Shown: positions 50,584 to 58,816 of the stretch, in pieces
Numbering within the stretch: the first letter of the stretch is position 1
How the letters are laid out: every line of letters begins with the position of its first letter
DNA from: Robiginitomaculum sp.
GTDB lineage: Bacteria > Pseudomonadota > Alphaproteobacteria > Caulobacterales > Maricaulaceae
DNA: 59,449 nucleotides
Direction of reading: 5' to 3'
Assembly (NCBI GenBank): GCA_002733605.1
Contig: NVWK01000008.1
Coordinates: 1 to 59,449 of the forward strand
Notes under the pieces: generated by a model
The model's input: the letters and a program-made list of their open reading frames with translations, nothing else
Databases searched by the model: none
Told to the model about the DNA's origin: nothing
Position numbers and translations under genes: made by a program

Positions 50584-51129
50584 CTATTTGGGCTTGCGTG
50601 GGCGTGCTACCCAAGCCACCGCCTCGTCTATGGGCTTGGACAACCCCAGTTCCGCCACCAGCTCCGCTATCACCCCGTCGGGGTACTGGCACATCTCCTC
50701 GTACGAGAATTCAAACACTATATCGAACAACGCGAACAGAGCAGGCTTCGCCGCGATGATCTCTGTCACTGTGTGGAGAGCGGAGTAGGGAGCCGAGAAC
50801 TTTCGCTCAATGCAATCCGCAACACCTCCTAACTTACGATTGACCCAGATCAGAGTTCGCGGCTTTGGCATTGCTTCGTCGATCAAGTGCGGCAAGCGAC
50901 ATAGATCTGGATACTTCAAGCCTTCATGCCGTGAGTAGAAGTGCTGGACCTCCTGGGAGACTCGAGCCTGTGAAACAGCTCCTAGCTCAAAGCATGCCTT
51001 ACACACCCTTGATACATGGACGTCCTCGCCCTTCTCATCCACAAGGCCCATATCTATACCGAGCCGAGCCAGGATTCCAGCTGTCATGGTTGTCCCTCCA
51101 CATGGGACGCCGCCTACTAAGTAATTCAT
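50584..51129 (-). CDS. sulfotransferase-like P-loop protein
   Basis: 181 aa. N-terminal GGVPCGGTTMTAGIL loop, then IWVNRK near residue 93 in the 3'-phosphate-binding position, and a YEEMCQYPDGVIAEL segment like the C-terminal part of sulfotransferases. It is the last gene before the early promoter gap. A kinase role for a modified base is also possible. Related in motif, though not closely, to the gene at 41473. Confidence 0.55.
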   Translation of the reverse strand: MNYLVGGVPCGGTTMTAGILARLGIDMGLVDEKGEDVHVSRVCKACFELGAVSQARVSQEVQHFYSRHEGLKYPDLCRLPHLIDEAMPKPRTLIWVNRKLGGVADCIERKFSAPYSALHTVTEIIAAKPALFALFDIVFEFSYEEMCQYPDGVIAELVAELGLSKPIDEAVAWVARPRKPK

Positions 51130-51374
51130 AGTGGGATCCTCACAAACTTTCCGGCATCGCGGAAAGCGTTGACCAAGACACTCCCCGGCATATTAGTAAT
51201 GATCCCGTCACATGTCCGGACAGCACCGTGCCCTGTATCATATCCTTCGCATGTGAGACCATTATCATTACACCACATTTTAATACGCAAGTCGTTGGAC
51301 CGAACGCCCGTTAAGAATTTCTTGTGGACCTCCAAGTCCTCAGCCCTCACTCCATAACCGATGAACAGTATCAT
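51126..51374 (-). CDS. hypothetical protein
   Basis: 82 aa between the sulfotransferase-like gene and DNA polymerase, overlapping both by 4 bases. Mixed alpha/beta with scattered Cys; no motif. Confidence 0.6.
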   Translation of the reverse strand: MILFIGYGVRAEDLEVHKKFLTGVRSNDLRIKMWCNDNGLTCEGYDTGHGAVRTCDGIITNMPGSVLVNAFRDAGKFVRIPL

Positions 51375-53329
51375 ATGATTCTCCCGAACTTGTGCCCGTC
51401 GCGGACGCCTTCGATCTTGTCGTCACTTGCTTCACGCCAGTTCTCGTCACTGACACCCAACCCGGCTGTGATGGGGATGCTGAACTTCTCCCGTGAGTTC
51501 TCCAAGTGGTCAACATACCACCGTTGAACCTCTGGGTCACGCATCGCCTCCACTGGCACATCACTCGTTACTTCGTCATGAATATTCGTCTTCAAGCGGA
51601 GGTCATATTCCCGGCTCTTTGCATTGAATCTCGGCGATATCGCAACGATCCGCTCCTTGATAATGTCCATCGCACACGACTGGACAATAGAGTTGAATGC
51701 TTTGTGTGCTGCCTTCAGGGGGAGGTGACGCTGACGACCGTACGCATTAAACACATACCCACGCTGGCGACAACGACGAGCAGCCTCGTTGCTGGTGATC
51801 TTGATACCCGGGAGTCTATCGTGATAAGAGTTGTAGACTTCACCGGCTCTGCGGAACGCCATCTCATCGAATGTCTTGGTTCGCATCTCTGGATCCAAGT
51901 CACCGTCCCGCACCATGCAGTTCACCCGCTCCGATATCTCCTCGATGATAGTCGGGTTGGCTACGAGTTGCTTAGTCACTTTCCTCTTGCCGGCTCCATA
52001 GCCGATGGAGAAGTTGAGCGTCTTCCCCGCCGCTCGCTGAATACGGATCTCTTCAGCGATGAACTTATGAAAGTCCGTGTTAGGGTCATCGTTGTAAGCC
52101 TGAATGGATGGCTCATCGTGGATGTAATGGATGATGAGGCGGAACTCAATCTGTGAGTAGTCGCTAGATAGGAATCCGCGACCTGGATCGGCAAGGATGA
52201 ACTTCCGTTGGGCTTTATTCATCCCTTGGACATTGGGGTTACGAGTGGACATACGCCCCGTCCGGATGACCTGATTATATCCCGGATGGATATAGCCGTC
52301 TGAGTCGACCTTGTCCAACCAGGACTGGAAGTGACTGGTCATGTATTGAAGCTTACGGTACTGCTGAACCAGACTGACAACCCTCAACTTCTCAGGCTGA
52401 GAAGTAACTTCGGGATGGACTTCATATAGAGCCAGTGCATCCTTGTTGAAGGTTGGGTTGCCCAACTCATCCACATCATCAGGGTCCGGCTCTTTCCGCA
52501 TGAGGATGGGCAGAGCGAACTGATTGACGAAGATATCGTATACGCACGGGTGGGAGTTAGTGAACTCACGATCTGCCAACCGCTCGATCTCTTCGTGAAT
52601 CTGAATGAGGTGCCGTAAGCCGCGGACCAATTCACCCTTGACCTGAGTCGGGTCAATTCGCAAGCCCTCATATGTCATATCAAACAACACGCTGGTCAAG
52701 TCAATCTCAGTATCCCAGATACCTTTGACCTGCTCGTGGCGATTCTCGGTCACATGGTTGAGTAGCTTCCGTGTGACGACCACATCTTCGCACCCATACA
52801 CCCCTGCTAAGTCAGTGGGTAGATCTCCGTAGTCCTTAGTCTTCGCAGCCTTCAGCCACTCTTTGACTCTGTCTTGCTCCTCATACTTGATGCCCAGCCA
52901 ATCAGAAGCAAGAGCCTTCAAGTTATGTGACCATCGGTCGCTGTCATGAACCTTACATAGAGTCTGCGTGTCCACGAGCCGGCAAGAGAAGTCTATCCCA
53001 GCCTTCTTAACAAAGAGGGCATCGAACACTACATTGTGATTGACCCAGTTCTCACAGGAATTCAAGTGTTGACTCAGCCATCTCTCACCCGCTTGGACGC
53101 TGATGTTCGTGCCGAACTTGTGACGCATACCAAAGTAGTAAGTGTTCGGGTCGTTGTCACCTGACACCCCGACACCCGCGATCTGGTGCCCCTTGTGCCA
53201 GTCGAACGCTGGAGTCTCGGGGCACCCTGACTTAGTCTCGAAGTCCATGATCAAGTTCTTACACCCCGTGTAGTCAGGGAGCTCGGAGGCATCTGTGATA
53301 AGGAATCTATTTTGCCCTAAGTTGATCAT
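51371..53329 (-). CDS. polA: family A DNA polymerase with 3'-5' exonuclease
   Basis: 652 aa, no 5'-3' exonuclease domain. Proofreading motifs: D29 and E31 (FETKSG), N97..D103 (NHNVVFD), Y178..D182. Polymerase motif A SSDYSQIE (388-395), motif B KTLNFSIGYG with K436 and F440 (the position of E. coli F762), motif C HDE (584-586). Phe at 440 rather than Tyr predicts strong discrimination against dideoxynucleotides. It is the phage replicative polymerase. Confidence 0.95.
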   Translation of the reverse strand: MINLGQNRFLITDASELPDYTGCKNLIMDFETKSGCPETPAFDWHKGHQIAGVGVSGDNDPNTYYFGMRHKFGTNISVQAGERWLSQHLNSCENWVNHNVVFDALFVKKAGIDFSCRLVDTQTLCKVHDSDRWSHNLKALASDWLGIKYEEQDRVKEWLKAAKTKDYGDLPTDLAGVYGCEDVVVTRKLLNHVTENRHEQVKGIWDTEIDLTSVLFDMTYEGLRIDPTQVKGELVRGLRHLIQIHEEIERLADREFTNSHPCVYDIFVNQFALPILMRKEPDPDDVDELGNPTFNKDALALYEVHPEVTSQPEKLRVVSLVQQYRKLQYMTSHFQSWLDKVDSDGYIHPGYNQVIRTGRMSTRNPNVQGMNKAQRKFILADPGRGFLSSDYSQIEFRLIIHYIHDEPSIQAYNDDPNTDFHKFIAEEIRIQRAAGKTLNFSIGYGAGKRKVTKQLVANPTIIEEISERVNCMVRDGDLDPEMRTKTFDEMAFRRAGEVYNSYHDRLPGIKITSNEAARRCRQRGYVFNAYGRQRHLPLKAAHKAFNSIVQSCAMDIIKERIVAISPRFNAKSREYDLRLKTNIHDEVTSDVPVEAMRDPEVQRWYVDHLENSREKFSIPITAGLGVSDENWREASDDKIEGVRDGHKFGRII

Positions 53330-53730
53330 ATCTCGCCGACCTCTATTCCTGACTTCTTAAGGAAGTCACGTCCACGCTTGTCGTGCTCCGTGAGAATCCC
53401 ATACCGGACTGTGTGGAACAGACCAGAGATGATGATGGCATTCGCACAGTTGGTACATGGCGAGTGCGTGATTACCATCGTGAACTGTTTCTTCGGTTCC
53501 CAATGCCGCAAGAGCATTATAATCAATTTGATTTCAGAATGCCCGCATCCACAGTTACCCTTCTCGCCGGAGCACTCACCGACAGTCGGGCCGTTGGTGG
53601 TGAGCTTAGTCCGCCGGGTGCTACCTGATAGGAATGCCGAGCAAGCAACACCTTTCCGCTTACACTTCAGCCTCTCAGCTGCAATGTTAGAGAGCTCCTT
53701 TACTTCCGCGACTAATTCAGAATGCTTCAC
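53326..53730 (-). CDS. dCMP/cytidine deaminase-family protein
   Basis: 134 aa. Zinc motif GHSEIK (H64, E66) and SPCTNC (C92, C95), with an additional Cys cluster (C53, C60, C62) like the structural zinc of T4-type dCMP deaminase. It would turn dCMP into dUMP. Its gene lies between the polymerase and the kinase and overlaps both. Confidence 0.82.
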   Translation of the reverse strand: MKHSELVAEVKELSNIAAERLKCKRKGVACSAFLSGSTRRTKLTTNGPTVGECSGEKGNCGCGHSEIKLIIMLLRHWEPKKQFTMVITHSPCTNCANAIIISGLFHTVRYGILTEHDKRGRDFLKKSGIEVGEI

Positions 53731-54262
53731 GCTTCACCTCCATCCACATATCCACCCATTGTTCCAGTTGATCGTCGTCTGGGAAGTCTGTTTCATGACG
53801 CATGACGTAGTGATCGTCAACGCGAACCTTGAAGTCTGGCGACTCCTCCAAAGCGAAGTGTCCGCGAGTTATGTCCTCATAGATCCCATTCGCCTTGACG
53901 ATGCTGTCGAGATCGAACAGCTCACGTCCCGGGTCCAAGGTGGCTTTGTAGTCGAACAGTTCCGTATCTGCTGTGAAGACGATGATAAGGGGGTTGAAAG
54001 TCGCCAGCCTATCCTCGACCGCACGAAGACGAGGGAAGTTCATCACTCCATCATGCCAGACCAAGGCTCCCAAATGGAACCTATCCTGAATCAAACTGTG
54101 CCCCATCATAGGCCCATAGTCACTACAGAAATTGAAGCTCTTGTCGGGTCGCCCCATGTGGTGGCATCCTAGATTCTTCACCCCTTTCGCTTTAGCGATC
54201 TTCATCATCTTCCATGCAGCGGTTGTCTTGCCGAGATTGTCGGCTCCTTCAAGTATCAACAT
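53717..54262 (-). CDS. deoxynucleoside monophosphate kinase, P-loop
   Basis: 181 aa from ATG 54262 (GGAG site; a TTG two codons earlier also open). Walker A LEGADNLGKTT near residues 3-13, typical of thymidylate-type kinases (EGPDGxGKST), then RFH and an Asp-rich middle. It would phosphorylate dTMP or the modified nucleotide made by the neighbouring synthase. Confidence 0.75.
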   Translation of the reverse strand: MLILEGADNLGKTTAAWKMMKIAKAKGVKNLGCHHMGRPDKSFNFCSDYGPMMGHSLIQDRFHLGALVWHDGVMNFPRLRAVEDRLATFNPLIIVFTADTELFDYKATLDPGRELFDLDSIVKANGIYEDITRGHFALEESPDFKVRVDDHYVMRHETDFPDDDQLEQWVDMWMEVKREAF

Positions 54263-55292
54263 TGACAAACTCCTCTGTGTACTTCCGTAGTGACTTGTTT
54301 TCTATCTCACCGGCAAGACGCTTATCCCACTTGCTCCCTGCCATACAGAGAAGGTCGTGAAGGTAAGTGTACTTCCCGGCGTACGCTCCGATTGCTGTGA
54401 TGTAACCTGTCTCATCTTCGCGGATGGACTCTTCCAAATCCACCGCGTCCTCTAACACCTGAGACAACCGCTCCCCTGATGCCGCATGAGTGGGGGTGTA
54501 CGCGGGAGATGTAGGTACAGAGAACTCGATCTGAGTTGCCTTTGAACACTTCTCCAAGTCGCGTTCATAGATATGCAGCGAGCCGACCTGATGTTGGTAC
54601 CACCCGACTGGAATCCGAAGAGCATCAGCAATGAGCCTTTGAATCGCTGTGAAGCAGAAGATGTCGTTGGACAACCCGAGCCACATATCGTTGGATCGCA
54701 TTGTGTTGATGCAGTTCAACTTCCCGTCCCTGATGAGGAACTGCAGATTGAGAGTACACGGTATAGTAATGATCCGGCCTCTCTCAATCGCCCCCGGATC
54801 ATAACTAGGATCCCAGATACCGAGAATCGCTTGGCGACTGTTGGGGAATTGCTTCAAGGTCCTGATGATAAAGGCGATCTGGGTGTACCCAGCTGGAGTT
54901 GATCTGGCCAGTCGGTGTCCGTACGCCGCCCCTGGAGCACAGAGTTCCCGGGATGCAGGGTGTTGGGGCTGACGGGATTCCTTTCCCGTATCAGGATCCC
55001 GATGCACAGTCATTTCATTTCCGAACCGCTTGTAGCCTGGAGCGTAGGGTAGGATGCGAGTGAGACTCATGTCACCTGACAGATACCAGAACAGCTCACC
55101 CGCTGCATAGTGGGGCGACATCCTCCGTACGGGGTTGAACATGAAGTTACAGGCGGGGTTATTGAGGCGTGCGGAGAATCCCAAGACTTCCCTCGCCACG
55201 CCCCCGTCCCGCGAGTCGATCGCGTGCCCCTCATCTAAGCACTGGTTCACAGCACCTAAGAACAATTCGTCTAATGTGTCGTACTCATGCAT
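54249..55292 (-). CDS. thymidylate synthase-family enzyme, dCMP-hydroxymethylase-like
   Basis: 347 aa from ATG 55292 (overlaps the MazG-like stop by ATGA). Family residues are present: E66 in GELFWYLSG, catalytic C179 in PCTLNLQF, R199 and D202 in MRSNDMW, then H and Y in LHIYERD. At the base-selecting position (N177 in E. coli ThyA) the sequence is GLSNDIF with Asp210. Asp here favours cytosine substrates, as in T4 dCMP hydroxymethylase. It could make 5-hydroxymethyl-dCMP, or be a dUMP enzyme of a divergent clade. Confidence 0.8.
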   Translation of the reverse strand: MHEYDTLDELFLGAVNQCLDEGHAIDSRDGGVAREVLGFSARLNNPACNFMFNPVRRMSPHYAAGELFWYLSGDMSLTRILPYAPGYKRFGNEMTVHRDPDTGKESRQPQHPASRELCAPGAAYGHRLARSTPAGYTQIAFIIRTLKQFPNSRQAILGIWDPSYDPGAIERGRIITIPCTLNLQFLIRDGKLNCINTMRSNDMWLGLSNDIFCFTAIQRLIADALRIPVGWYQHQVGSLHIYERDLEKCSKATQIEFSVPTSPAYTPTHAASGERLSQVLEDAVDLEESIREDETGYITAIGAYAGKYTYLHDLLCMAGSKWDKRLAGEIENKSLRKYTEEFVNVDT

Positions 55293-55851
55293 ATTCCACT
55301 CCAATCTTTCCACACACCCGACAGACCAGTGTGATGCGGCATCCGTCTCTATTGACCTCTTGCTCATCATGCTCGCATAGATGCTGTTCCATGATTGTCT
55401 TCAAGTCGGGTGGGGAGTAGTCAGGGCCTTTGTCCCGCATTCGCAAGTCGTCCCCCGCTCTGATCCTCTTTGACATATTGGACCGGCAGATCTCCTCCCA
55501 CCCTTCATCGAGCGGGAGCTCATAAGTCGTGCCAATCGTGCCGAGTAAGACGAACAGGAGATCAAGCCCGCCATCCAAGACTTCGACGTCATCACCATTT
55601 GACATGCCTTGAATCAACTCTCCCATCTCTTCGAGCATGAGGTGAACGCGATAGAGTCTGGAGTCGTCGCCTCTCTCAGCTACTAAGGCGTCACTCAAGA
55701 TGTTAGTCGACATCTTAATCAGCGTGTTTGAAATTGATCCAAGGAGGATGGTAGACTGATCATACTCTTCATGCAAAGCTTCCTTTCGCCCAACGGGGAA
55801 CCCGTGCTTCCGATGGAATGCTGTTACTTTATCCACTAGTGTCTGTATCAA
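55285..55851 (-). CDS. MazG-like NTP pyrophosphohydrolase with Cys-rich tail
   Basis: 188 aa, probably from TTG 55851. Metal-binding acidic motif LEEMGEL (E74, E75, E78) and GGLDLL with D97, as in phosphoribosyl-ATP-pyrophosphatase-like all-alpha enzymes. The last 30 residues add Cys/His residues (LCEHDEQ, then LVCRVCGK) that may bind zinc, which is unusual. It could clear dUTP, dCTP or (p)ppGpp. Confidence 0.75.
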   Translation of the reverse strand: MIQTLVDKVTAFHRKHGFPVGRKEALHEEYDQSTILLGSISNTLIKMSTNILSDALVAERGDDSRLYRVHLMLEEMGELIQGMSNGDDVEVLDGGLDLLFVLLGTIGTTYELPLDEGWEEICRSNMSKRIRAGDDLRMRDKGPDYSPPDLKTIMEQHLCEHDEQEVNRDGCRITLVCRVCGKIGVEYA

Positions 55852-58748
55852 AACTGGTTTCCTTTCAATGACGCCGCCTGTTCAGGCAGATTATCTTCCT
55901 TCATCTTTTTCAATAGCGTGATGAACTCCGCCGTCTTCACATACCACCGTCTCTCTCGAGTCAATGCGTGCTTCCGCACTAAGAAACTCAACAGTCTAGC
56001 TGCATCGTCCCTGTCTGTCTCACACCAATCTTGGAAGTCAATCAGTGTGACTTCGTCCCGGTGTAGCATGTTCGCGACGAAGTCCCGTGGGTATGCCACG
56101 GCCCGTATTCTGGCTTCCACTCCCTTGGGGTCCAAGACGGTCGTGGCGTATTTCTGGGCTGAGCTGAAATCTTTATAACCGAAAGCAGGGTCATTATACA
56201 ACTGCTCAAGGAGCCGGACAACAAACTGGACATGGCAGACGCGGACCCAAACCGCACCGTAATCTTTGTGAGAGAATGTTCTCGCTGCAAGAGCAGCAGC
56301 CAATCTTGCGATCTTGATCCGGGTCGTTCCTCTATCGATGAGAGGTAAGGCATCCGAATAGATTCCCGTAAGACGATTGGCGTCAGTGACGCATTGGTGT
56401 ATAGCTCCGTCTTCGAACAGTACCTCTTCGCCAGTTCTTGTCCAGGACCAGAGTATAAGACGCTTGCAGAGATCTCCAGTGAACGCGTGATCAACTTGGC
56501 TTCTATCTCGAGCGAGACGGTTGATTTCTGCTGGATCAACTTGGCTTGATGAGACCACTGTAGCAATGTCAAATCGACGAACATCTTCCATTCCTCCAAT
56601 AAGTTCGGGGATCACGTCCACCCCGAAGTTGTATGATGCCACGGGCTTATCGGACCGGGGATTAGATATCATCACCAATCGTGTCCTTGCGTGGGCTTTT
56701 CGTTTCTCAATCTTGCTGATCTCCGCTACACCTGAAGATCGCATATCAGTCAACTTGCCGATGACTTCGGTGCTGGTCCCCTTGATCTCTTCCAAGAATA
56801 GGAGACGCCTATCATGGAAGGGGATGACACCCCATGTGATGAACCATCGATTCCCGAGCTGTTGGACGCCGCCGATCAATCCGGCAACTGAAGAGTTCTT
56901 GCACTCTACCCGCTCACCCAATCCGTAGTGATTCTTCATCCGGATGCTGGTCTCCGACTTACCCTGAGCGGAATCACCCACGATCAACGCATTCAGCCAA
57001 CCGTTCTGCATTCGTCCGTCGAAGTCAAAGTTTAGAACTGAGTGGTACGCTAGGTCAATGACTGCATGAAGACTACGACGCTGAAAGATACGAGTGACAT
57101 TGCACTCAAAGTCCGCATAGATATCATCGAGCTTCGCTTGGATAGAGTCTGCTGTCCATTCTTCGGGCTGGAATATCTCCAACGCTGAAAGAGTCTCGGG
57201 GTCGGGGTCGAAGGATCGGAGATTGTCGTCACCCTGATCCACCTCATCGATGATGAGCATAGCCTCTTGATTCTTAGGGTTGGGATAGACCCTGCCCGAG
57301 AATCTGTAGGGTGTGTTCAAGTCCACCTTGTGGTCGCAGATCATCGCGGGTTGGATGACATAGTCCTGGTTGTCTGACTCGATAGATAATTCGGGGGAGA
57401 GTCGGACGTCGCACACATTACGATGCTCTCTAACAGAGAACGCCACTGATTTACAAGCGGGTACGCGGAGAGCCTCCCGGATAGCGTGAGACTGAGCCTG
57501 CTTACCCGCTGCGACCATCTCTAGGATTCCTGGTGATGTCCCGTGGATCGTCAGCTCGACTCGACCTTGGTCATCCGGTTCCTTCGTGTATATCGGGCAG
57601 TCGGTACAGTGCTTCTGTTTACGGTCGCACATCGCAGACACTACTCGCGGAACGATGAAGGGAGTCTCATGCAGAGCGGATACGATCCCACTGAACTCTA
57701 CCCGGTAGGACACATTCTCAGAGTCTGAGGCAGCGGCAAGAGAAACCTTCTTGGTCTCAATCAAGACTTCCTCTTCGTCTTCTGGAATGAACTCCTCAGC
57801 CTCCGCCATAAGAGCGAGAAGCTCCGCTGTTCCCGCTTCCATGCCATCACCGACATAATCACTGAGATCGCCCTTAGGAAACCTGACTTTGTCCAGGGGC
57901 AGATTGACAATCCGGATTGACTCAGCAGAGTGATACAGATAGCGAGCGATAGTCCGAGCGGCGACTGTGCCGCCCGCATCTATGTCCATACAGATGAAGA
58001 CTCGTTTCCCTTTGAACTTGACATTGAATGAGTGGTCCCAAGTACCCTCGCCCCCTGTGACAGAGCAAGCCCCGACATTACTGGAGTTCAGCAGGAACTT
58101 GGCGGCAAGACTCTTCATTTCTCCCCCGCACACCCAGACATCATCGTACTTCTCCACATCCTCGGGCTGGTAGAGAACTAGACCTCCATACGACCTGAGG
58201 TTCCGGAACTTCTGTGGACCGGGAGCCCCGGGAAGATAGGACCTGATGTTGATGTAACGCCCCGCCGTGTCGCGGATTGGGATGGTGATTCGGCCTCTGT
58301 TTATCCCTATCCTCGCGTACCGTATTGCTTCATCAGTGACTCCTCTGGCTCGTAACGCAGAGAGTAGAGGACCGCCATCCCAGATCTTATCATGATACCC
58401 TTCAATAGTGGTAGGGTTCAGGGCCTTCACATCGTATAGATTCTCGTACCTCTTGGATAGATCTTCAGTTACGATAGCCCGAGTGACAGGTGTATCAGAG
58501 TCTTGGTTCAGAATGTGAACGAGAAGGGTGATGATATCGCCCGAGGCTCCGCAATGAGCAGCTCTACACCTGAACACATTCTGTTCTGTATTCAAGCCGA
58601 CTGAGGGGGAGCTGTCCTTATGAACCGGACAGCAGAGTTGGACTTCTGCATCTCCCGCTGGCTCATACTTGTAGCCTACTCTCTCCAGCTCAGCCATCGC
58701 GTTGATGACCGTGACTCGGGGCTTTGATCTGATTTGATTCTTCGCCAT
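55848..58748 (-). CDS. DnaG-like primase fused to MCM-like AAA+ helicase
   Basis: 966 aa from ATG 58748 (GAGG site; a GTG at 58760 also open). In the numbering from 58760: CHC2-type zinc finger (C43/C44, H47, C65, C70), TOPRIM motifs VCGGEMKS near 210 and CMDIDAGG near 258, a Cys-rich and OB-like middle (370-510), Walker A VGDSAQGKS (594-602), Walker B LLFLEE (653-658) and sensor MISNPR near 698. The AAA+ half resembles MCM more than DnaB. It would make primers and unwind DNA for polymerase A. Confidence 0.85.
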   Translation of the reverse strand: MAKNQIRSKPRVTVINAMAELERVGYKYEPAGDAEVQLCCPVHKDSSPSVGLNTEQNVFRCRAAHCGASGDIITLLVHILNQDSDTPVTRAIVTEDLSKRYENLYDVKALNPTTIEGYHDKIWDGGPLLSALRARGVTDEAIRYARIGINRGRITIPIRDTAGRYINIRSYLPGAPGPQKFRNLRSYGGLVLYQPEDVEKYDDVWVCGGEMKSLAAKFLLNSSNVGACSVTGGEGTWDHSFNVKFKGKRVFICMDIDAGGTVAARTIARYLYHSAESIRIVNLPLDKVRFPKGDLSDYVGDGMEAGTAELLALMAEAEEFIPEDEEEVLIETKKVSLAAASDSENVSYRVEFSGIVSALHETPFIVPRVVSAMCDRKQKHCTDCPIYTKEPDDQGRVELTIHGTSPGILEMVAAGKQAQSHAIREALRVPACKSVAFSVREHRNVCDVRLSPELSIESDNQDYVIQPAMICDHKVDLNTPYRFSGRVYPNPKNQEAMLIIDEVDQGDDNLRSFDPDPETLSALEIFQPEEWTADSIQAKLDDIYADFECNVTRIFQRRSLHAVIDLAYHSVLNFDFDGRMQNGWLNALIVGDSAQGKSETSIRMKNHYGLGERVECKNSSVAGLIGGVQQLGNRWFITWGVIPFHDRRLLFLEEIKGTSTEVIGKLTDMRSSGVAEISKIEKRKAHARTRLVMISNPRSDKPVASYNFGVDVIPELIGGMEDVRRFDIATVVSSSQVDPAEINRLARDRSQVDHAFTGDLCKRLILWSWTRTGEEVLFEDGAIHQCVTDANRLTGIYSDALPLIDRGTTRIKIARLAAALAARTFSHKDYGAVWVRVCHVQFVVRLLEQLYNDPAFGYKDFSSAQKYATTVLDPKGVEARIRAVAYPRDFVANMLHRDEVTLIDFQDWCETDRDDAARLLSFLVRKHALTRERRWYVKTAEFITLLKKMKEDNLPEQAASLKGNQF

Positions 58749-58765
58749 GCAATACCTCACTGATG

Positions 58766-58802
58766 AAAAACCCAGCCCTCCCCATTTCTGAGGAGGCCGG
58801 GC
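58766..58802 (-). terminator. Rho-independent terminator after the ssDNA-binding-like gene
   Basis: Minus strand: GC-rich stem from CCCGGCCTCC to GGAGGGCTGGG with a short loop, followed by TTTTT at 58770-58766. It ends the helicase/ssDNA-binding operon that wraps across the circle junction, just upstream of the primase gene. Confidence 0.82.
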
Positions 58803-58816
58803 GAGAGAGAGAGAAT

